In this document: in pieces, positions 43,801-54,476 of the stretch
How the letters are laid out: each line of letters starts with the position of its first letter
Position numbering within the stretch: position 1 is the first letter of the stretch
Assembly: GCF_003545815.1 (NCBI RefSeq)
Contig: NZ_PDUW01000001.1
Coordinates: 496,001 to 560,000, forward strand
Direction: 5' to 3'
DNA: 64,000 nucleotides
Source: Pusillimonas caeni
GTDB taxonomy: Bacteria > Pseudomonadota > Gammaproteobacteria > Burkholderiales > Burkholderiaceae_B
The notes under the pieces: model-generated
Database searches by the model: none
What the model was told of the DNA's origin: nothing
The model's input: the letters and a program-made list of their open reading frames with translations, nothing else
Program-made: the position numbers and the translations under genes

Positions 43801-44148
43801 CTACGGTTCCTTGGGCCTGACGACGCCGCCGCCGTTGGGCGCGCCGGACTTGGATGCGTCGCCGTCCTTCGATACGCCCGACTCCGTAGCCGTGCTGCCG
43901 CCGTCGCTGCTTTCCACCTGGCCGTCGACCCTTTCGTCGTCCTTGGGAGGCGAGGCCGTACGATCTGCGGGACGTTGGCCGGCGGCCTTGCCGCTGCCTG
44001 GCTGATGCGCCCCGGCATCGCCGGCCGCTCTGCTGCGAGGCTCGCCTGCCCGCTCGTCAGCCCCGGCGCCAGGGGAGCCGTGGGCGTATCCCACGCCGGC
44101 GAAAGCCATGAAAACACTACAGCCGGCTGCCAAAAATAACTTGTTCAC
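43801..44148 (-). CDS. Small secreted low-complexity protein (GTG start)
   Basis: A 115-residue exported protein. GTG at 44148 follows AGGAG at good spacing and gives a clean signal peptide (NKLFLAAGCSVFMAFAGVGYAHG). The mature part is hydrophilic and disordered, rich in Gly, Ser, Asp, Pro and Ala, without cysteine. I know no family. It lies upstream of the molybdenum hydroxylase genes on the same strand with a 29-base gap, so co-transcription is possible. Confidence 0.6.
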   Translation of the reverse strand: MNKLFLAAGCSVFMAFAGVGYAHGSPGAGADERAGEPRSRAAGDAGAHQPGSGKAAGQRPADRTASPPKDDERVDGQVESSDGGSTATESGVSKDGDASKSGAPNGGGVVRPKEP

Positions 44149-44344
44149 GAGGCCGCTCCTATAAATGCCTTGCCTGCGCGAAAGGCGATTCCCGACGCAA
44201 TCGGCACGGCTGGCACGGCTCGGCGCAGCAAGCGACGTTCCTGCTTGCCGCGGCGTCCCGACGGCGGCTGCGCCCCGCCCCGGCTGATGGCGCTCGATTG
44301 CACAAGCGATGTATAACCAATTATTCCCACACAGGAGAATCACC

Positions 44345-44824
44345 ATGCGCAGCAAAAACACCATTTGCCTCTGGTACGACGGCGCCGCGCTGGACGCGGC
44401 AACCTTCTACGCACAAACCTTCCCGCACAGCTCTGTCGGAACGGTTCTGCGCGCACCGGGCGACTTTCCGTCGGGCAAGCAGGGCGACGTCCTCACGGTG
44501 GAGTTCACGGTAATGGGCATACCTTGCCTGGGCCTGAACGGCGGGCCGGCATTCAAGCACAACGAAGCGTTTTCATTCCAGGTCGCCACCGACGATCAGG
44601 CCGAGACAGACCGCTTGTGGAATGCGATTGTCGAGAACGGAGGCCAGGAAAGCGCCTGCGGCTGGTGCAAGGACAAGTGGGGACTGTCGTGGCAGATCAC
44701 ACCGCGGGTGCTGATGGAAGCGATCAATGATCCCGATCCCGCGGCCGCCAAGCGCGCCTTCGAAGCCATGATGGACATGCGCAAGATCGACATCGCCACG
44801 ATCGAAGCGGCCCGGCGAGGCTGA
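44345..44824 (+). CDS. VOC/PhnB-like superfamily protein
   Basis: A 159-residue protein of the PhnB-like branch of the vicinal oxygen chelate fold (often mislabelled 3-demethylubiquinone methyltransferase). CLWYDGAALDAATFYAQTFP begins the fold, and the central FTVMGIPCLGLNGGPAFKHNEAFSFQV, CGWCKDKWGLSWQITP and AFEAMMDMRKIDIATIEAA segments are diagnostic. Enzymatic activity is usually unproven. The ATG at 44345 has AGGAGA nine bases upstream. Single gene. Confidence 0.9.
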   Translation: MRSKNTICLWYDGAALDAATFYAQTFPHSSVGTVLRAPGDFPSGKQGDVLTVEFTVMGIPCLGLNGGPAFKHNEAFSFQVATDDQAETDRLWNAIVENGGQESACGWCKDKWGLSWQITPRVLMEAINDPDPAAAKRAFEAMMDMRKIDIATIEAARRG

Positions 44825-45163
44825 AACACCCCGAGGCGGCCGGCGGCATACGACACTGCCGCGTCTCGCCTGCGGCAGGATTTCGGCCTTGCCTCGACGC
44901 CGAATCGTAAAGTCGGCCAAATGGCCGATGCCCCGTTCCGCCGTCCGCCTTTTGGCGTATAGGGCAAAGCCTGCTTCCGGTCTCGCCCTTGGACGCTCCG
45001 CCGCGGGCGCCGCGACCATACGGGCCGTCCTTCCTAGTTCACGCCATGCCTTCCACGCTCTGCGCCCGCGTACATGGTGTAAACACTGATATGACACGGC
45101 TGTATACCCGCGAATGATCGCCGTACTATATAGACGTTGGCAGCGGCAATTGGGAGGACAGGA
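44825..45163. other. Gene-free stretch downstream of the PhnB-like gene
   Basis: This 339-base gap contains a hairpin with a 7-bp stem (CTGCCGC at 44856-44862, GCGGCAG at 44872-44878) followed by TTT, a possible terminator. The rest is GC-rich with no start/RBS pair or protein-like frame until the AT-richer promoter region before 45164. Confidence 0.4.
44856..44884 (+). terminator. Weak terminator hairpin after the PhnB-like gene
   Basis: Seven-base stem, nine-base loop, then GATTT. Short T-run, so only a possibility. Confidence 0.3.
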
Positions 45164-45487
45164 ATGGAACGCTTCGAGCATATCGAGGGAACCTGGCGCC
45201 GGCCCCCACTGAATATAGACGACGTGCCCAAAGAATTCATAGAGTGGTGGCGCACCGTACCGCAGGAATGCCGCCATCTGTATCTCTACGGAGGCATGTA
45301 TTCCATGGTCGTTGCTTTCAAGAAGGGCCAGCAAGTCGAAGCACAGCGGATGCAACTACAGATCGACCGCCTGACCAAAGCGCTGGACTCGACATTGACC
45401 TACGTGCAAAGCCATCAAAGTACGGGCTCCCAGAACGGCGAAATGGAGCACATCGTGCACGATGCGCTCGTGGCATTGAAGCGCTAG
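45164..45487 (+). CDS. Hypothetical protein, 107 residues
   Basis: Start at 45164 with a good ribosome-binding site (GGGAGGA). No signal or membrane helix is convincing; residues 40-58 are mildly hydrophobic. The second half is an amphipathic helix with possible coiled coil (KKGQQVEAQRMQLQIDRLTK). No family recognised. Confidence 0.65.
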   Translation: MERFEHIEGTWRRPPLNIDDVPKEFIEWWRTVPQECRHLYLYGGMYSMVVAFKKGQQVEAQRMQLQIDRLTKALDSTLTYVQSHQSTGSQNGEMEHIVHDALVALKR

Positions 45488-45809
45488 GATCTGTTGAGGG
45501 GACCGCCGGGCGATGCCCATACAGAATTCAGTTAAACTTCGCCCATGAGCAAGCATTCTTCCCTCCTTCAAATCCTCGTCGCCTCGATGCGCGCGGAGCC
45601 GCTTGCTCTCGTTCGCATAGAACGAACCCATCAAAAAAATGGTCGTGACTTTCAGGGGACAGCTCGTAAACGACTGAGTCCGCCCTAAGCACTTGGCTAT
45701 TCGCTCCCTTTTCATCTGCGCATGACAGCGCGGCCTCTGCATTAATTCCTCTATCAAAGCGCGCCCCGCTTGACATCAATAGCGGGCGATACGCTGTGTA
45801 TATTTTTCT
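45488..45809. other. Gene-free promoter region before the SulP permease
   Basis: This 322-base gap becomes AT-rich near 45760-45809. TTGACA occurs at 45770-45775 and TATATT at 45799-45804, but their spacing is too wide for a standard sigma-70 promoter. No convincing ORF or RNA gene. Confidence 0.35.
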
Positions 45810-47291
45810 ATGTTGACCAAATCTCTGTACCAGGACTGGTTCTCCAACGTCCGCGGCGACCTGCTGGCGGGCGTCGTCGTAGCGCTTGCTCTCATTCCCG
45901 AAGCAATAGCTTTCTCGATCATCGCCGGAGTCGACCCCAAGGTCGGCTTATATGCTTCTTTTTGCATCGCCGTAGTCATCGCCTTTGCCGGCGGGCGTCC
46001 CGGGATGATTTCCGCGGCAACGGGCGCCATGGCCCTTGTGATGGTGACTCTCGTCAAAGACCATGGGCTTCAATATCTGTGGGCCGCAACGCTTCTTACA
46101 GGCATGCTCCAGATCCTCGCCGGCGCGCTGCGGCTGGGCGGGCTTATGCGTTTTGTGTCGCGATCGGTGGTGACGGGATTCGTCAATGCGCTGGCGATAC
46201 TGATTTTCTTGGCCCAACTGCCCGAACTTACCAATGTTTCCTGGGTCGTCTACGTGATGACCGCTGCGGGACTAGGAATTATTTATCTCTTTCCCTACCT
46301 CACAAAATCCGTCCCGTCTCCTTTGGTCTGCATTGTCGTGCTCACCGCCGTCGCGACGGCGCTGGACCTTGATATACGCACAGTGGGGCACATGGGCGAA
46401 CTGCCCGACAGCTTGCCGGTTTTTCTGCTTCCCGACGTGCCGGTGTCATGGGAAACACTGGTCATTATTTTTCCCTATTCGCTCACCTTAGCCGTCGTCG
46501 GACTGCTGGAATCGATGATGACGGCCACGATCATCGACGACTTCACCGATACCCCAAGCGACAAGAACAGAGAGTGCGCCGGACAAGGCGTCGCCAACAT
46601 CGCGTCCGGCTTCCTGGGAGGGATGGCGGGCTGCGCGATGATCGGGCAATCCGTGATCAACGTTAAGTCGGGCGGACGCGGCAGGCTTTCGACCCTCACC
46701 GCGGGAATCGTGCTGTTGATTCTGGTGGTCTTTCTTGGACCGTGGGTGAAGCAGATTCCGATGGCGGCCCTGGTGGCAGTGATGATCATGGTATCGATCG
46801 GCACCTTCAGCTGGGATTCCGTCCGCCATCTGCGCAGCCATCCAAAGAGCTCCAGCATCGTCATGGTGTCCACGGTAGTCGTCGTGGTGGCCACGCACGA
46901 TCTCGCCAAAGGGGTGTTCGTGGGCGTGCTTCTTAGCGCGCTCTTTTTCGCTGCCAAGGTAAGCCGGCTGTTCCATGTCGAAACCGATCTGGCGGACGGC
47001 GCCCAGCATCGCAGCTATGCAGTGTTCGGCCAGGTCTTCTTTGCCTCCGCCGACAGATTCATCTCGTCGTTCGATTTCAAGGAAGCCGTCGACCGTGTCA
47101 CCATCGACGTAAGCCGCTCGCATTTCTGGGATGTCACCGCTGTCAACGCGCTTGATAAGATCATCCTGAAGTTCCGCCGGGAAGGCACGGCCGTAGAGAT
47201 CGTCGGCATGAACGCCGCCAGTGCCACTTTGGTTGACAAGTATGCCGTACATGACAAACCGGACACCAGCCATGAACTGACGGGGCACTAA
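45810..47291 (+). CDS. SulP family anion permease with STAS domain
   Basis: A 493-residue inner-membrane transporter. About 12 hydrophobic segments occupy residues 15-395, opening with the SulP signature [19 protein letters not shown]; the last 100 residues are a cytoplasmic STAS domain ([27 protein letters not shown]). SulP proteins carry sulfate, bicarbonate or organic anions. The ATG at 45810 has no Shine-Dalgarno sequence, which may lower translation. The universal stress protein gene follows nine bases later, so they are co-transcribed. Confidence 0.93.
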   Translation: MLTKSLYQDWFSNVRGDLLAGVVVALALIPEAIAFSIIAGVDPKVGLYASFCIAVVIAFAGGRPGMISAATGAMALVMVTLVKDHGLQYLWAATLLTGMLQILAGALRLGGLMRFVSRSVVTGFVNALAILIFLAQLPELTNVSWVVYVMTAAGLGIIYLFPYLTKSVPSPLVCIVVLTAVATALDLDIRTVGHMGELPDSLPVFLLPDVPVSWETLVIIFPYSLTLAVVGLLESMMTATIIDDFTDTPSDKNRECAGQGVANIASGFLGGMAGCAMIGQSVINVKSGGRGRLSTLTAGIVLLILVVFLGPWVKQIPMAALVAVMIMVSIGTFSWDSVRHLRSHPKSSSIVMVSTVVVVVATHDLAKGVFVGVLLSALFFAAKVSRLFHVETDLADGAQHRSYAVFGQVFFASADRFISSFDFKEAVDRVTIDVSRSHFWDVTAVNALDKIILKFRREGTAVEIVGMNAASATLVDKYAVHDKPDTSHELTGH

Positions 47292-47300
47292 GGAGAAACC

Positions 47301-48137
47301 ATGACCAATGTCGTTGCTTGTATCGATGGCGCTGCCTATACAGAAAGCGTATGCGACTACGGCGTCTGGGCTGCCCAACGCCTGTCCGCCCCGTTGGAAT
47401 TCGTACATGTGATTGCCCGCGATGCAGGCGCCAAACTGGATGCCAGCGGCAGTATTGGGCTGGGCGCGCAGGAGACGCTTCTGGAAGAACTGGCCCAACT
47501 CGACCAACGCCGCAGCACGCTTGCGCGCGAGCACGGACAGCAGATACTGGAAGGCGCCCGACAGCGCGCCATATCGGCCGGCGTCGGTGAAGTACAGACT
47601 CGACAGCGGCTGGGCGAACTCATGGAAGCCTTGACCGATATGGAGGAAGACACCCGTCTATACGTGCTGGGGCAACACGAATACAGCAAGCGGCCCAAGC
47701 GCTTCCTGCTTGATCACAATTTGGAGAGCGCGGTACGGGGCTTGCGCCGCCCCATCCTCGTCGCGGCGGCGCATTTCACTTTGCCGCGCCGCTTCATGAT
47801 CGCATTCGATGGCAGCGCCACAGGCCTGAGAATGGTAGAGCTGGTGGCCGGCAGTCCGCTCATGAAGGGCCTGCAATGCGCCATCGTCACCGTCGGCGGC
47901 GAAAAAGATGCACTACTCTGGGCGACGGAGCGGCTGGCTCGAGCCGGCTTCGAGGTCGACGCTCATACCGTTGAGGGGGATCCGGCCGACGCTTTGATCG
48001 CATTCGCCCGTCAGAACACGATGCAAATGATCGTCATGGGCGCCTATGGACATTCACGGATACGGCAGTTGGTCGTTGGCAGTACGACGACGGCCATACT
48101 CCGGCAAGCCACATTGCCGGTATTGATACTGAGGTAA
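47301..48137 (+). CDS. Universal stress protein, two Usp domains
   Basis: A 278-residue tandem UspA-type protein. The first domain (about 1-145) lacks a clean ATP motif; the second (about 150-278) has MGAYGHSRIRQLVVGSTTTAIL, the ATP-binding G-x2-G-x9-GS/T pattern. Strong AAGGAGA before the ATG. The nine-base distance from the SulP gene suggests it regulates or is regulated with that transporter, a pairing seen in other proteobacteria. Confidence 0.93.
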   Translation: MTNVVACIDGAAYTESVCDYGVWAAQRLSAPLEFVHVIARDAGAKLDASGSIGLGAQETLLEELAQLDQRRSTLAREHGQQILEGARQRAISAGVGEVQTRQRLGELMEALTDMEEDTRLYVLGQHEYSKRPKRFLLDHNLESAVRGLRRPILVAAAHFTLPRRFMIAFDGSATGLRMVELVAGSPLMKGLQCAIVTVGGEKDALLWATERLARAGFEVDAHTVEGDPADALIAFARQNTMQMIVMGAYGHSRIRQLVVGSTTTAILRQATLPVLILR

Positions 48138-48145
48138 TCAGCAAG

Positions 48146-49078
48146 CTATCGCGTACTCGACGAAACGCCCTTTTTCCGGGTGACGACGACCAGCGCCACG
48201 CCAATCGCAATCAGGCTCGCGGCCGGAAGCAAACCCGCGGGGGGAGTCTCTTTCTGCAAATAGATCGCCACAGGCACGGCCACCACCGCACCGACCGAGC
48301 CGAGCAGGCTCAGCAAAATCGGACCGCTGATTTTCTGCAGCAGAAAAAGCACCTGGAACTGCGCCGCGAACACCAGCCCCTGCACTATGATCAGCAGCGC
48401 GGGCAGGCCGCGATACAGAGGTACCGCCAGAGACTGGCCGGGCATCAGGCCCGCTAGCAGCAGCATGAGGGTAGCCGCGAGCAACATGCCCGCCGCCAGC
48501 GCTTGCGCAGAAACCCCCGGGGGCCAGCGCAGCGTCCTGTATAGATTGCCGATGGCCAGCAGCAGCGGCCCCAGCAGAACCAGGAACGCCCAGGCGAGGT
48601 CGGCATCCGGAGCCGCCTGCTGGCTCACCGCCAGAATGCCCGCCCCCGCCAGAGCGGCGACGACTCCGATCGCGCGGGCGGCCTGGAAGCCTTCCATGCC
48701 GAGAGCAAGCGCGCCCGCGTACGTGAGCAGCGGCGGCAAAGTGATCGTCAACGCCACGAAGCTGGCGCCCACGTGCGGAACGGCCGCAAAGAAAACGAAA
48801 TTCGGCCCAGCGACGCCGACCAGGGCGGACACTGCATAGTATCGAAGGCTGCGAGAATCGACTGGAGGCAGATCGCGACGCAACAGCGCCACCAAAAACA
48901 AGGCCGCCGTCGCCACCACCAGCGACCACGTAAGAAACGCCAGTGGCGTGAGTCCAACGCCGCCCGCCAGTTTGACCAGATTGGTGGTCAAGCCCAGCAA
49001 CGCCCCTCCGCCAAAGAGGAGAAGCAGGGGCAGTAAACGCAGGCTTTTGCCTCGACGAGGGGGCGATTGGGTGGACAT
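48146..49078 (-). CDS. EamA/DMT family transporter
   Basis: A 310-residue membrane protein with ten hydrophobic segments in two EamA repeats, the architecture of drug/metabolite transporters such as exporters of amino acids or metabolites. The start at 49078 drops an N-terminal extension (from 49123) that is not conserved-looking; no strong ribosome-binding site decides it. It ends eight bases from the convergent universal stress gene. Confidence 0.88.
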   Translation of the reverse strand: MSTQSPPRRGKSLRLLPLLLLFGGGALLGLTTNLVKLAGGVGLTPLAFLTWSLVVATAALFLVALLRRDLPPVDSRSLRYYAVSALVGVAGPNFVFFAAVPHVGASFVALTITLPPLLTYAGALALGMEGFQAARAIGVVAALAGAGILAVSQQAAPDADLAWAFLVLLGPLLLAIGNLYRTLRWPPGVSAQALAAGMLLAATLMLLLAGLMPGQSLAVPLYRGLPALLIIVQGLVFAAQFQVLFLLQKISGPILLSLLGSVGAVVAVPVAIYLQKETPPAGLLPAASLIAIGVALVVVTRKKGVSSSTR

Positions 49079-49129
49079 CCGGAAAGGTGCAAATATTATC
49101 TTGGCATCAAGATAATAGACCATTGCCCT

Positions 49130-49417
49130 TTATTTCAGATACGTGCGCAGAATCTTCATAAGCGACTCGATTTCCGCATCCGGGTCGACGACCGCGCGAG
49201 GAACGTCCTCTTTCGAAGTGCCGAACAATTCGCGCAGATGGCTGTCGAGGACTTCGGCCATCAGGCCGTTCGCCGCGCCGCGAAGCGCGGCGATCTGCTG
49301 GAGCAGCAAGCTGCAGTCCGTTCCTTCCTCGACCGCCCGCTCAAGGGCCTGGACCTGGCCCTTGATGCGGCGAAGGCGCATGACGGCGCGCCTTTTGTCC
49401 TCTAGGGAGTGAGGCAT
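49130..49417 (-). CDS. frmR: Formaldehyde-sensing repressor FrmR (CsoR/RcnR family)
   Basis: A 95-residue helical repressor of the DUF156 family. C35 and H60 are in the positions of the FrmR formaldehyde/metal site, and RLRRIKGQVQALERAVEEGTDC is diagnostic. FrmR releases its operator when formaldehyde cross-links Cys35 to the N-terminal Pro2, which is present here (MPHS). It follows frmA by nine bases in the same operon, and a matching operator lies upstream of frmA. Confidence 0.93.
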   Translation of the reverse strand: MPHSLEDKRRAVMRLRRIKGQVQALERAVEEGTDCSLLLQQIAALRGAANGLMAEVLDSHLRELFGTSKEDVPRAVVDPDAEIESLMKILRTYLK

Positions 49418-49426
49418 GAGGTATCG

Positions 49427-50698
<1,272 letters not shown>

Positions 50699-50754
50699 TT
50701 ATGCTACCGTGGCGTTTTCCCGGCGCGTCCGCGCAATTCGATCATAGTCATCCA

Positions 50755-51972
50755 ATGTCTTCTAGTACCGTAGCCGTCATAGGCGCCGGCCCCGCCGGGC
50801 TGATGGCGGCCGAAGAACTGTCCAGGGCCGGCATACACGTCGCGGTCTACGATGCGATGCCCTCCGTCGGACGTAAATTCCTCCTGGCCGGACGCGGCGG
50901 ACTGAACCTCACTCATAATGAGCCCCCGGCCGCGTTCCGGTCGCGCTTCGGCGATCGCGCAGCGCAGGTCTCGCCCTGGCTGGACCAACTGGATGCCACA
51001 GCATTGCGCCAATGGGCCCTGGATTTGGGTGTCGAGACCTTCGTCGGCTCGTCGGGACGAGTCTTTCCTCGTGAAATGAAGGCCGCGCCCTTGCTGCGGG
51101 CGTGGCTGCGCAGGCTGCGGGCCGGCGGCGTCGAGTTCCGTACGCGGCATGTGTGGCGAGGCTGGAGCGACGACGGTGCTTTGCAGTTCGATACGCCGCA
51201 GGCCGCGGTGAATGTGCGCCCGCATGCCGTCGTGCTGGCCTTGGGTGGGGCCAGTTGGCCCCGCCTGGGGTCCGACGGCGCATGGCAAAGCGTGCTCGAA
51301 GCGCGCGGCGTCACCGTAGCACCGCTGCGCCCCGCCAACTGCGGCTTTCTGGCCGGGTGGTCAAGCTATTTTTCAGAGCGTTTTGCAGGCCAGCCCCTCA
51401 AAGCCATTGCCATGGCGCCGGAAGGCGGCTTCGACATGCGCCGAGGCGAATGCATGGTCACCGCGGACGGCCTGGAAGGCGGGCTCATCTACGCGTGGTC
51501 GTCCGTCCTGCGCAATACCTTGCTGAGCGACGGCGTCGCAAAGCTGTACATCGATTTGCTGCCCGACCGGGACCCGGCGCAGGTGCTGGCCGAAGCGGCC
51601 CGCCCCCGCGGCGCGCGCTCCTGGTCGAGCCACCTGAGCGGCCGCCTGGGCCTGCGCGGCGTGAAAACGGCGCTGCTGCATGAATGCCTGCCCAAAACCG
51701 CGTTCAACGATGCGCAGGCGCTGGCGGCGGGCATCAAGCGCCTGCCCATATCGCTTGTCGGCCTGCGGCCCCTGGCGGAAGCCATCAGCACCGCGGGCGG
51801 CGTGCGGTTCGAGGAATTGGACCAGAACCTGATGCTGCGGACGCTGCCCGGGGTATTTTGCGCCGGAGAAATGCTGGACTGGGAAGCGCCGACGGGGGGA
51901 TATCTATTGACCGCCAGCTTCGCCAGCGGACGGGTGGCCGGCCGGGGCGTTCTCTCTTGGCTGACCGGATGA
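50755..51972 (+). CDS. NAD(P)/FAD-dependent flavoprotein, BaiN/YhiN-like (TIGR03862 type)
   Basis: A 405-residue flavoprotein. The FAD motif VIGAGPAGLMAAEELSRAG is at about 7-25, followed by GRKFLLAGRGGLNLTHNE; CAGEMLDWEAPTGGYLL near the C-terminus binds the flavin again and is diagnostic for this family, whose reaction is largely unknown. The start at 50755 is the first codon of the conserved part. Single gene. Confidence 0.9.
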   Translation: MSSSTVAVIGAGPAGLMAAEELSRAGIHVAVYDAMPSVGRKFLLAGRGGLNLTHNEPPAAFRSRFGDRAAQVSPWLDQLDATALRQWALDLGVETFVGSSGRVFPREMKAAPLLRAWLRRLRAGGVEFRTRHVWRGWSDDGALQFDTPQAAVNVRPHAVVLALGGASWPRLGSDGAWQSVLEARGVTVAPLRPANCGFLAGWSSYFSERFAGQPLKAIAMAPEGGFDMRRGECMVTADGLEGGLIYAWSSVLRNTLLSDGVAKLYIDLLPDRDPAQVLAEAARPRGARSWSSHLSGRLGLRGVKTALLHECLPKTAFNDAQALAAGIKRLPISLVGLRPLAEAISTAGGVRFEELDQNLMLRTLPGVFCAGEMLDWEAPTGGYLLTASFASGRVAGRGVLSWLTG

Positions 51973-52136
51973 CATGAAGCCTGCCGGATGGCATCCGCCG
52001 CTGGCAGGTGCCGGAAGGTCGGGGGTAATACTAATAGATGCTTAAATGGTTGAAGCACAAAATAGTTTATCCTCATAACGCCGTTCCGCTGGTGTTGTTT
52101 ATCGACCATTCCCAGCCTCTTCATAAGGAGACCGCG

Positions 52137-53837
52137 ATGCGCAACCGGTTTGTAGCCAGAAAGAGTCTGCTGGTCAGCACCACCGTGATGGCCATGGCGC
52201 TGTCAGCGTGCGGGGGCCCCAAAGGGAGCGCGGACGTTGCCGCTTTGGAAGCCGCCGACGCCGTCTACACCAACGGCAAGGTGGTAACAGTCGACGGACA
52301 CTCCACGATCGCCCAGGCCTTCGCAGTGAAGGACGGGAGATTCCTTGCTGTCGGTTCCTCTTCCGACATGCAGCGTCATGTCGGCACGAACACCCGCGTC
52401 GTCGACCTGCGCAACAAGACGGTCATACCCGGCTTGGCGGACGGGCATCTCCACGATCCGGGCGGCGGCCCCGGAATCGATCTGTCGCAGGCGCGCAGCC
52501 TTGCAGAACTGTTCGCGAAGGTATCCGAAGCGGCGGCCAAAGCCCGGCCCGGCGATGTCCTGGTATCCAATATGGACTGGCACGAGGCCCAGCTGAAGGA
52601 AGTCCGCACGCCCACCCAGGCCGAACTCGAAAAGGCCGCGCCCGGCATCCCGCTGGTTCTGGTCCGCGGCGGGCACACCTATTTCCTCAACACGACGGCG
52701 CTCGCCAAGTGGAATATCACTCCGACTACTCCCGTTCCGCCCGGCGGGGCGCTGCCCAAAGACGCAAGCGGTGCGCTGACGGGCGAAGTCACCGGCAATG
52801 CCAAGGCGCTGGTCAAGCTGCCGCCGCCGCGTCCGACGACGCTCGCGGACGTCAAAGCCAAGCAGCGCGTCCTGAACTCGTACGGTTTGACCAGCGTACG
52901 AATCCCCGGCACCGACACCGAGGCCTATCGCCAGTATCAGGCGGTGCGCGATGCAGGCGACGCTTCGGTCCGGTACAGCGTGCTCTTCTGGGGGCATGAA
53001 AACTCCCCCGCGAGCTTCGAGGCAGCCGGCATCAAGCAGGGCGAAGGCGACGAATGGGTGAAAGTCTGGGGCATCAAGCTGGGCGTCGACGGCGGATTCG
53101 AAGGCGGCCTGATGTCGAAACCCTATGCCGAGCCCATGGGCAAGAATGGCACGTACTTCGGCCTGGACAGAGCCCCGCAAGACGCTTTCAACAAGCAGGC
53201 GGTCGCCTGGAACAATGCCGGCTGGCGCGTCGCGACGCACGCGGTGGGCGACGCCGGCATCGACAAGACCCTGGAGGCTTATGAAGCGGCCAACGCCAGC
53301 AAGGACATCCGGCCGGCCGGCTGGACCATCGAGCACGCATTCATCAGCCGGGCCGACCAGTACCCGCGCATGAAAGCGCTCGAGCTGCGGCTCTCCGTGC
53401 AAGACCACCTCTACCTTGCCGCTCCTGTTCTCAAGAAATACTGGGGCGCGCAGCGATCATCTCAAGTCACGCCTTTGAACACTTATCTGGACCTGGGGCT
53501 GGTTGTCGCCGGGGGCACCGACGCGCCTGTGATTCCGGTCAATCCATTCTGGGTGATGTATCACTTCATCACGCGGGACACGATGATGGACGGCATATAT
53601 GGCAAGAATGAAGCGGTGGCGCGCGAAGACGCGCTGCGGCTCATCACCATCAACTATGCCCGGTTGACCGACGAGGCGGACATCAAGGGGTCCATCGAGC
53701 CGAACAAGCTCGCCGACTTCGTGGTACTCTCCGACGATCTGATGACCATCCCGGTGGAGCAGATCGAAGACCTGAAGGCGCTTGCCACCTTCGTGGGCGG
53801 CAAGAAGGTCTACGAGGACGAGAGTGTCGAGCTCTAG
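52137..53837 (+). CDS. Lipoprotein amidohydrolase, YtcJ-like
   Basis: A 566-residue metal-dependent hydrolase of the amidohydrolase superfamily (YtcJ/AepA-like). A lipobox LSAC closes the signal peptide, so it is anchored in the periplasmic or outer-membrane leaflet, uncommon for this family. PGLADGHLHDPG (about 107) is the metal-binding HxH strand, with later His in ATHAVGDAGID and IEHAFI. Substrate unknown. Strong AAGGAG before the ATG at 52137; earlier in-frame ATG is upstream of the promoter-like region. Followed after ten bases by the next gene. Confidence 0.88.
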   Translation: MRNRFVARKSLLVSTTVMAMALSACGGPKGSADVAALEAADAVYTNGKVVTVDGHSTIAQAFAVKDGRFLAVGSSSDMQRHVGTNTRVVDLRNKTVIPGLADGHLHDPGGGPGIDLSQARSLAELFAKVSEAAAKARPGDVLVSNMDWHEAQLKEVRTPTQAELEKAAPGIPLVLVRGGHTYFLNTTALAKWNITPTTPVPPGGALPKDASGALTGEVTGNAKALVKLPPPRPTTLADVKAKQRVLNSYGLTSVRIPGTDTEAYRQYQAVRDAGDASVRYSVLFWGHENSPASFEAAGIKQGEGDEWVKVWGIKLGVDGGFEGGLMSKPYAEPMGKNGTYFGLDRAPQDAFNKQAVAWNNAGWRVATHAVGDAGIDKTLEAYEAANASKDIRPAGWTIEHAFISRADQYPRMKALELRLSVQDHLYLAAPVLKKYWGAQRSSQVTPLNTYLDLGLVVAGGTDAPVIPVNPFWVMYHFITRDTMMDGIYGKNEAVAREDALRLITINYARLTDEADIKGSIEPNKLADFVVLSDDLMTIPVEQIEDLKALATFVGGKKVYEDESVEL

Positions 53838-53847
53838 CGGAAAGCGA

Positions 53848-54426
53848 ATGAAAGACAGCCTGGGCCGCAGGCCCGCAGGGCAGGCGCTTTTCCGCTGCCT
53901 GGGCCCTCTCTTTCTCGCCACCGCGATGCTGGCCGCGCCGGTTCATGCCCATCCCGTGGCCGAACCCGCAACGGCGCCCTCCCATTCAGGCGGCCACTCG
54001 CATGGGCATCACCACGTCCCGCCCGAGCATCGGCTGTCGCCGTCGGATTTCGAGGGGGCGCCGGAAGACCTGGTGCTTTGGGGGGAACTCGCCAAGACCG
54101 GCGTCACCCGCAAAGCCGGCCGCTACGACGTCGCATTCCTGCCTCCGGTGCTGGCGCTCGAGGGCAGGACCATCACGCTGATAGGGTTCATGGCGCCCGT
54201 GCACCCCGGCGAGCGTGAAAAGCAGTTCCTGCTCAGCGACACGCGCTTCCTGTGCGACACATGCCAATCCGCGCCGGCGCCGCAGTCGATCGTGGAAGTG
54301 AATGCGAAAGAGGGGCAGCCGGTTCACGAGCGGCCCATCATGGTCAGGGGAAAGCTGGAGCTCGTGCGCGACAGTCCGCACGGCCTGATCTACCGGTTGC
54401 ATGATGCAACCGTGATTCAACGATGA
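53848..54426 (+). CDS. Secreted His-rich DUF3299-like protein
   Basis: A 192-residue exported protein with signal peptide ending PVHAHP. A His-rich stretch (SHSGGHSHGHHHVPPEHR) could bind metal. The C-terminal 110 residues resemble DUF3299: TITLIGFMAPVHPGEREKQFLLSDT, a CDTC pair and RPIMVRGKLELV. The family is of unknown function and is found near metal-handling or lipoprotein genes. GGAAAG precedes the ATG. Close behind the amidohydrolase, likely one operon. Confidence 0.75.
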   Translation: MKDSLGRRPAGQALFRCLGPLFLATAMLAAPVHAHPVAEPATAPSHSGGHSHGHHHVPPEHRLSPSDFEGAPEDLVLWGELAKTGVTRKAGRYDVAFLPPVLALEGRTITLIGFMAPVHPGEREKQFLLSDTRFLCDTCQSAPAPQSIVEVNAKEGQPVHERPIMVRGKLELVRDSPHGLIYRLHDATVIQR

Positions 54427-54476
54427 GCCCGCCGGTTGCGTGGGAATTGCAATAAGCCGCTGTCTACATCGGGCCG

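Noticed and set aside
45770-45804. Sigma-70 promoter for the SulP gene from TTGACA and TATATT
   Set aside because: The spacing between the two hexamers is 23 bases, outside the usual 16-18 range.
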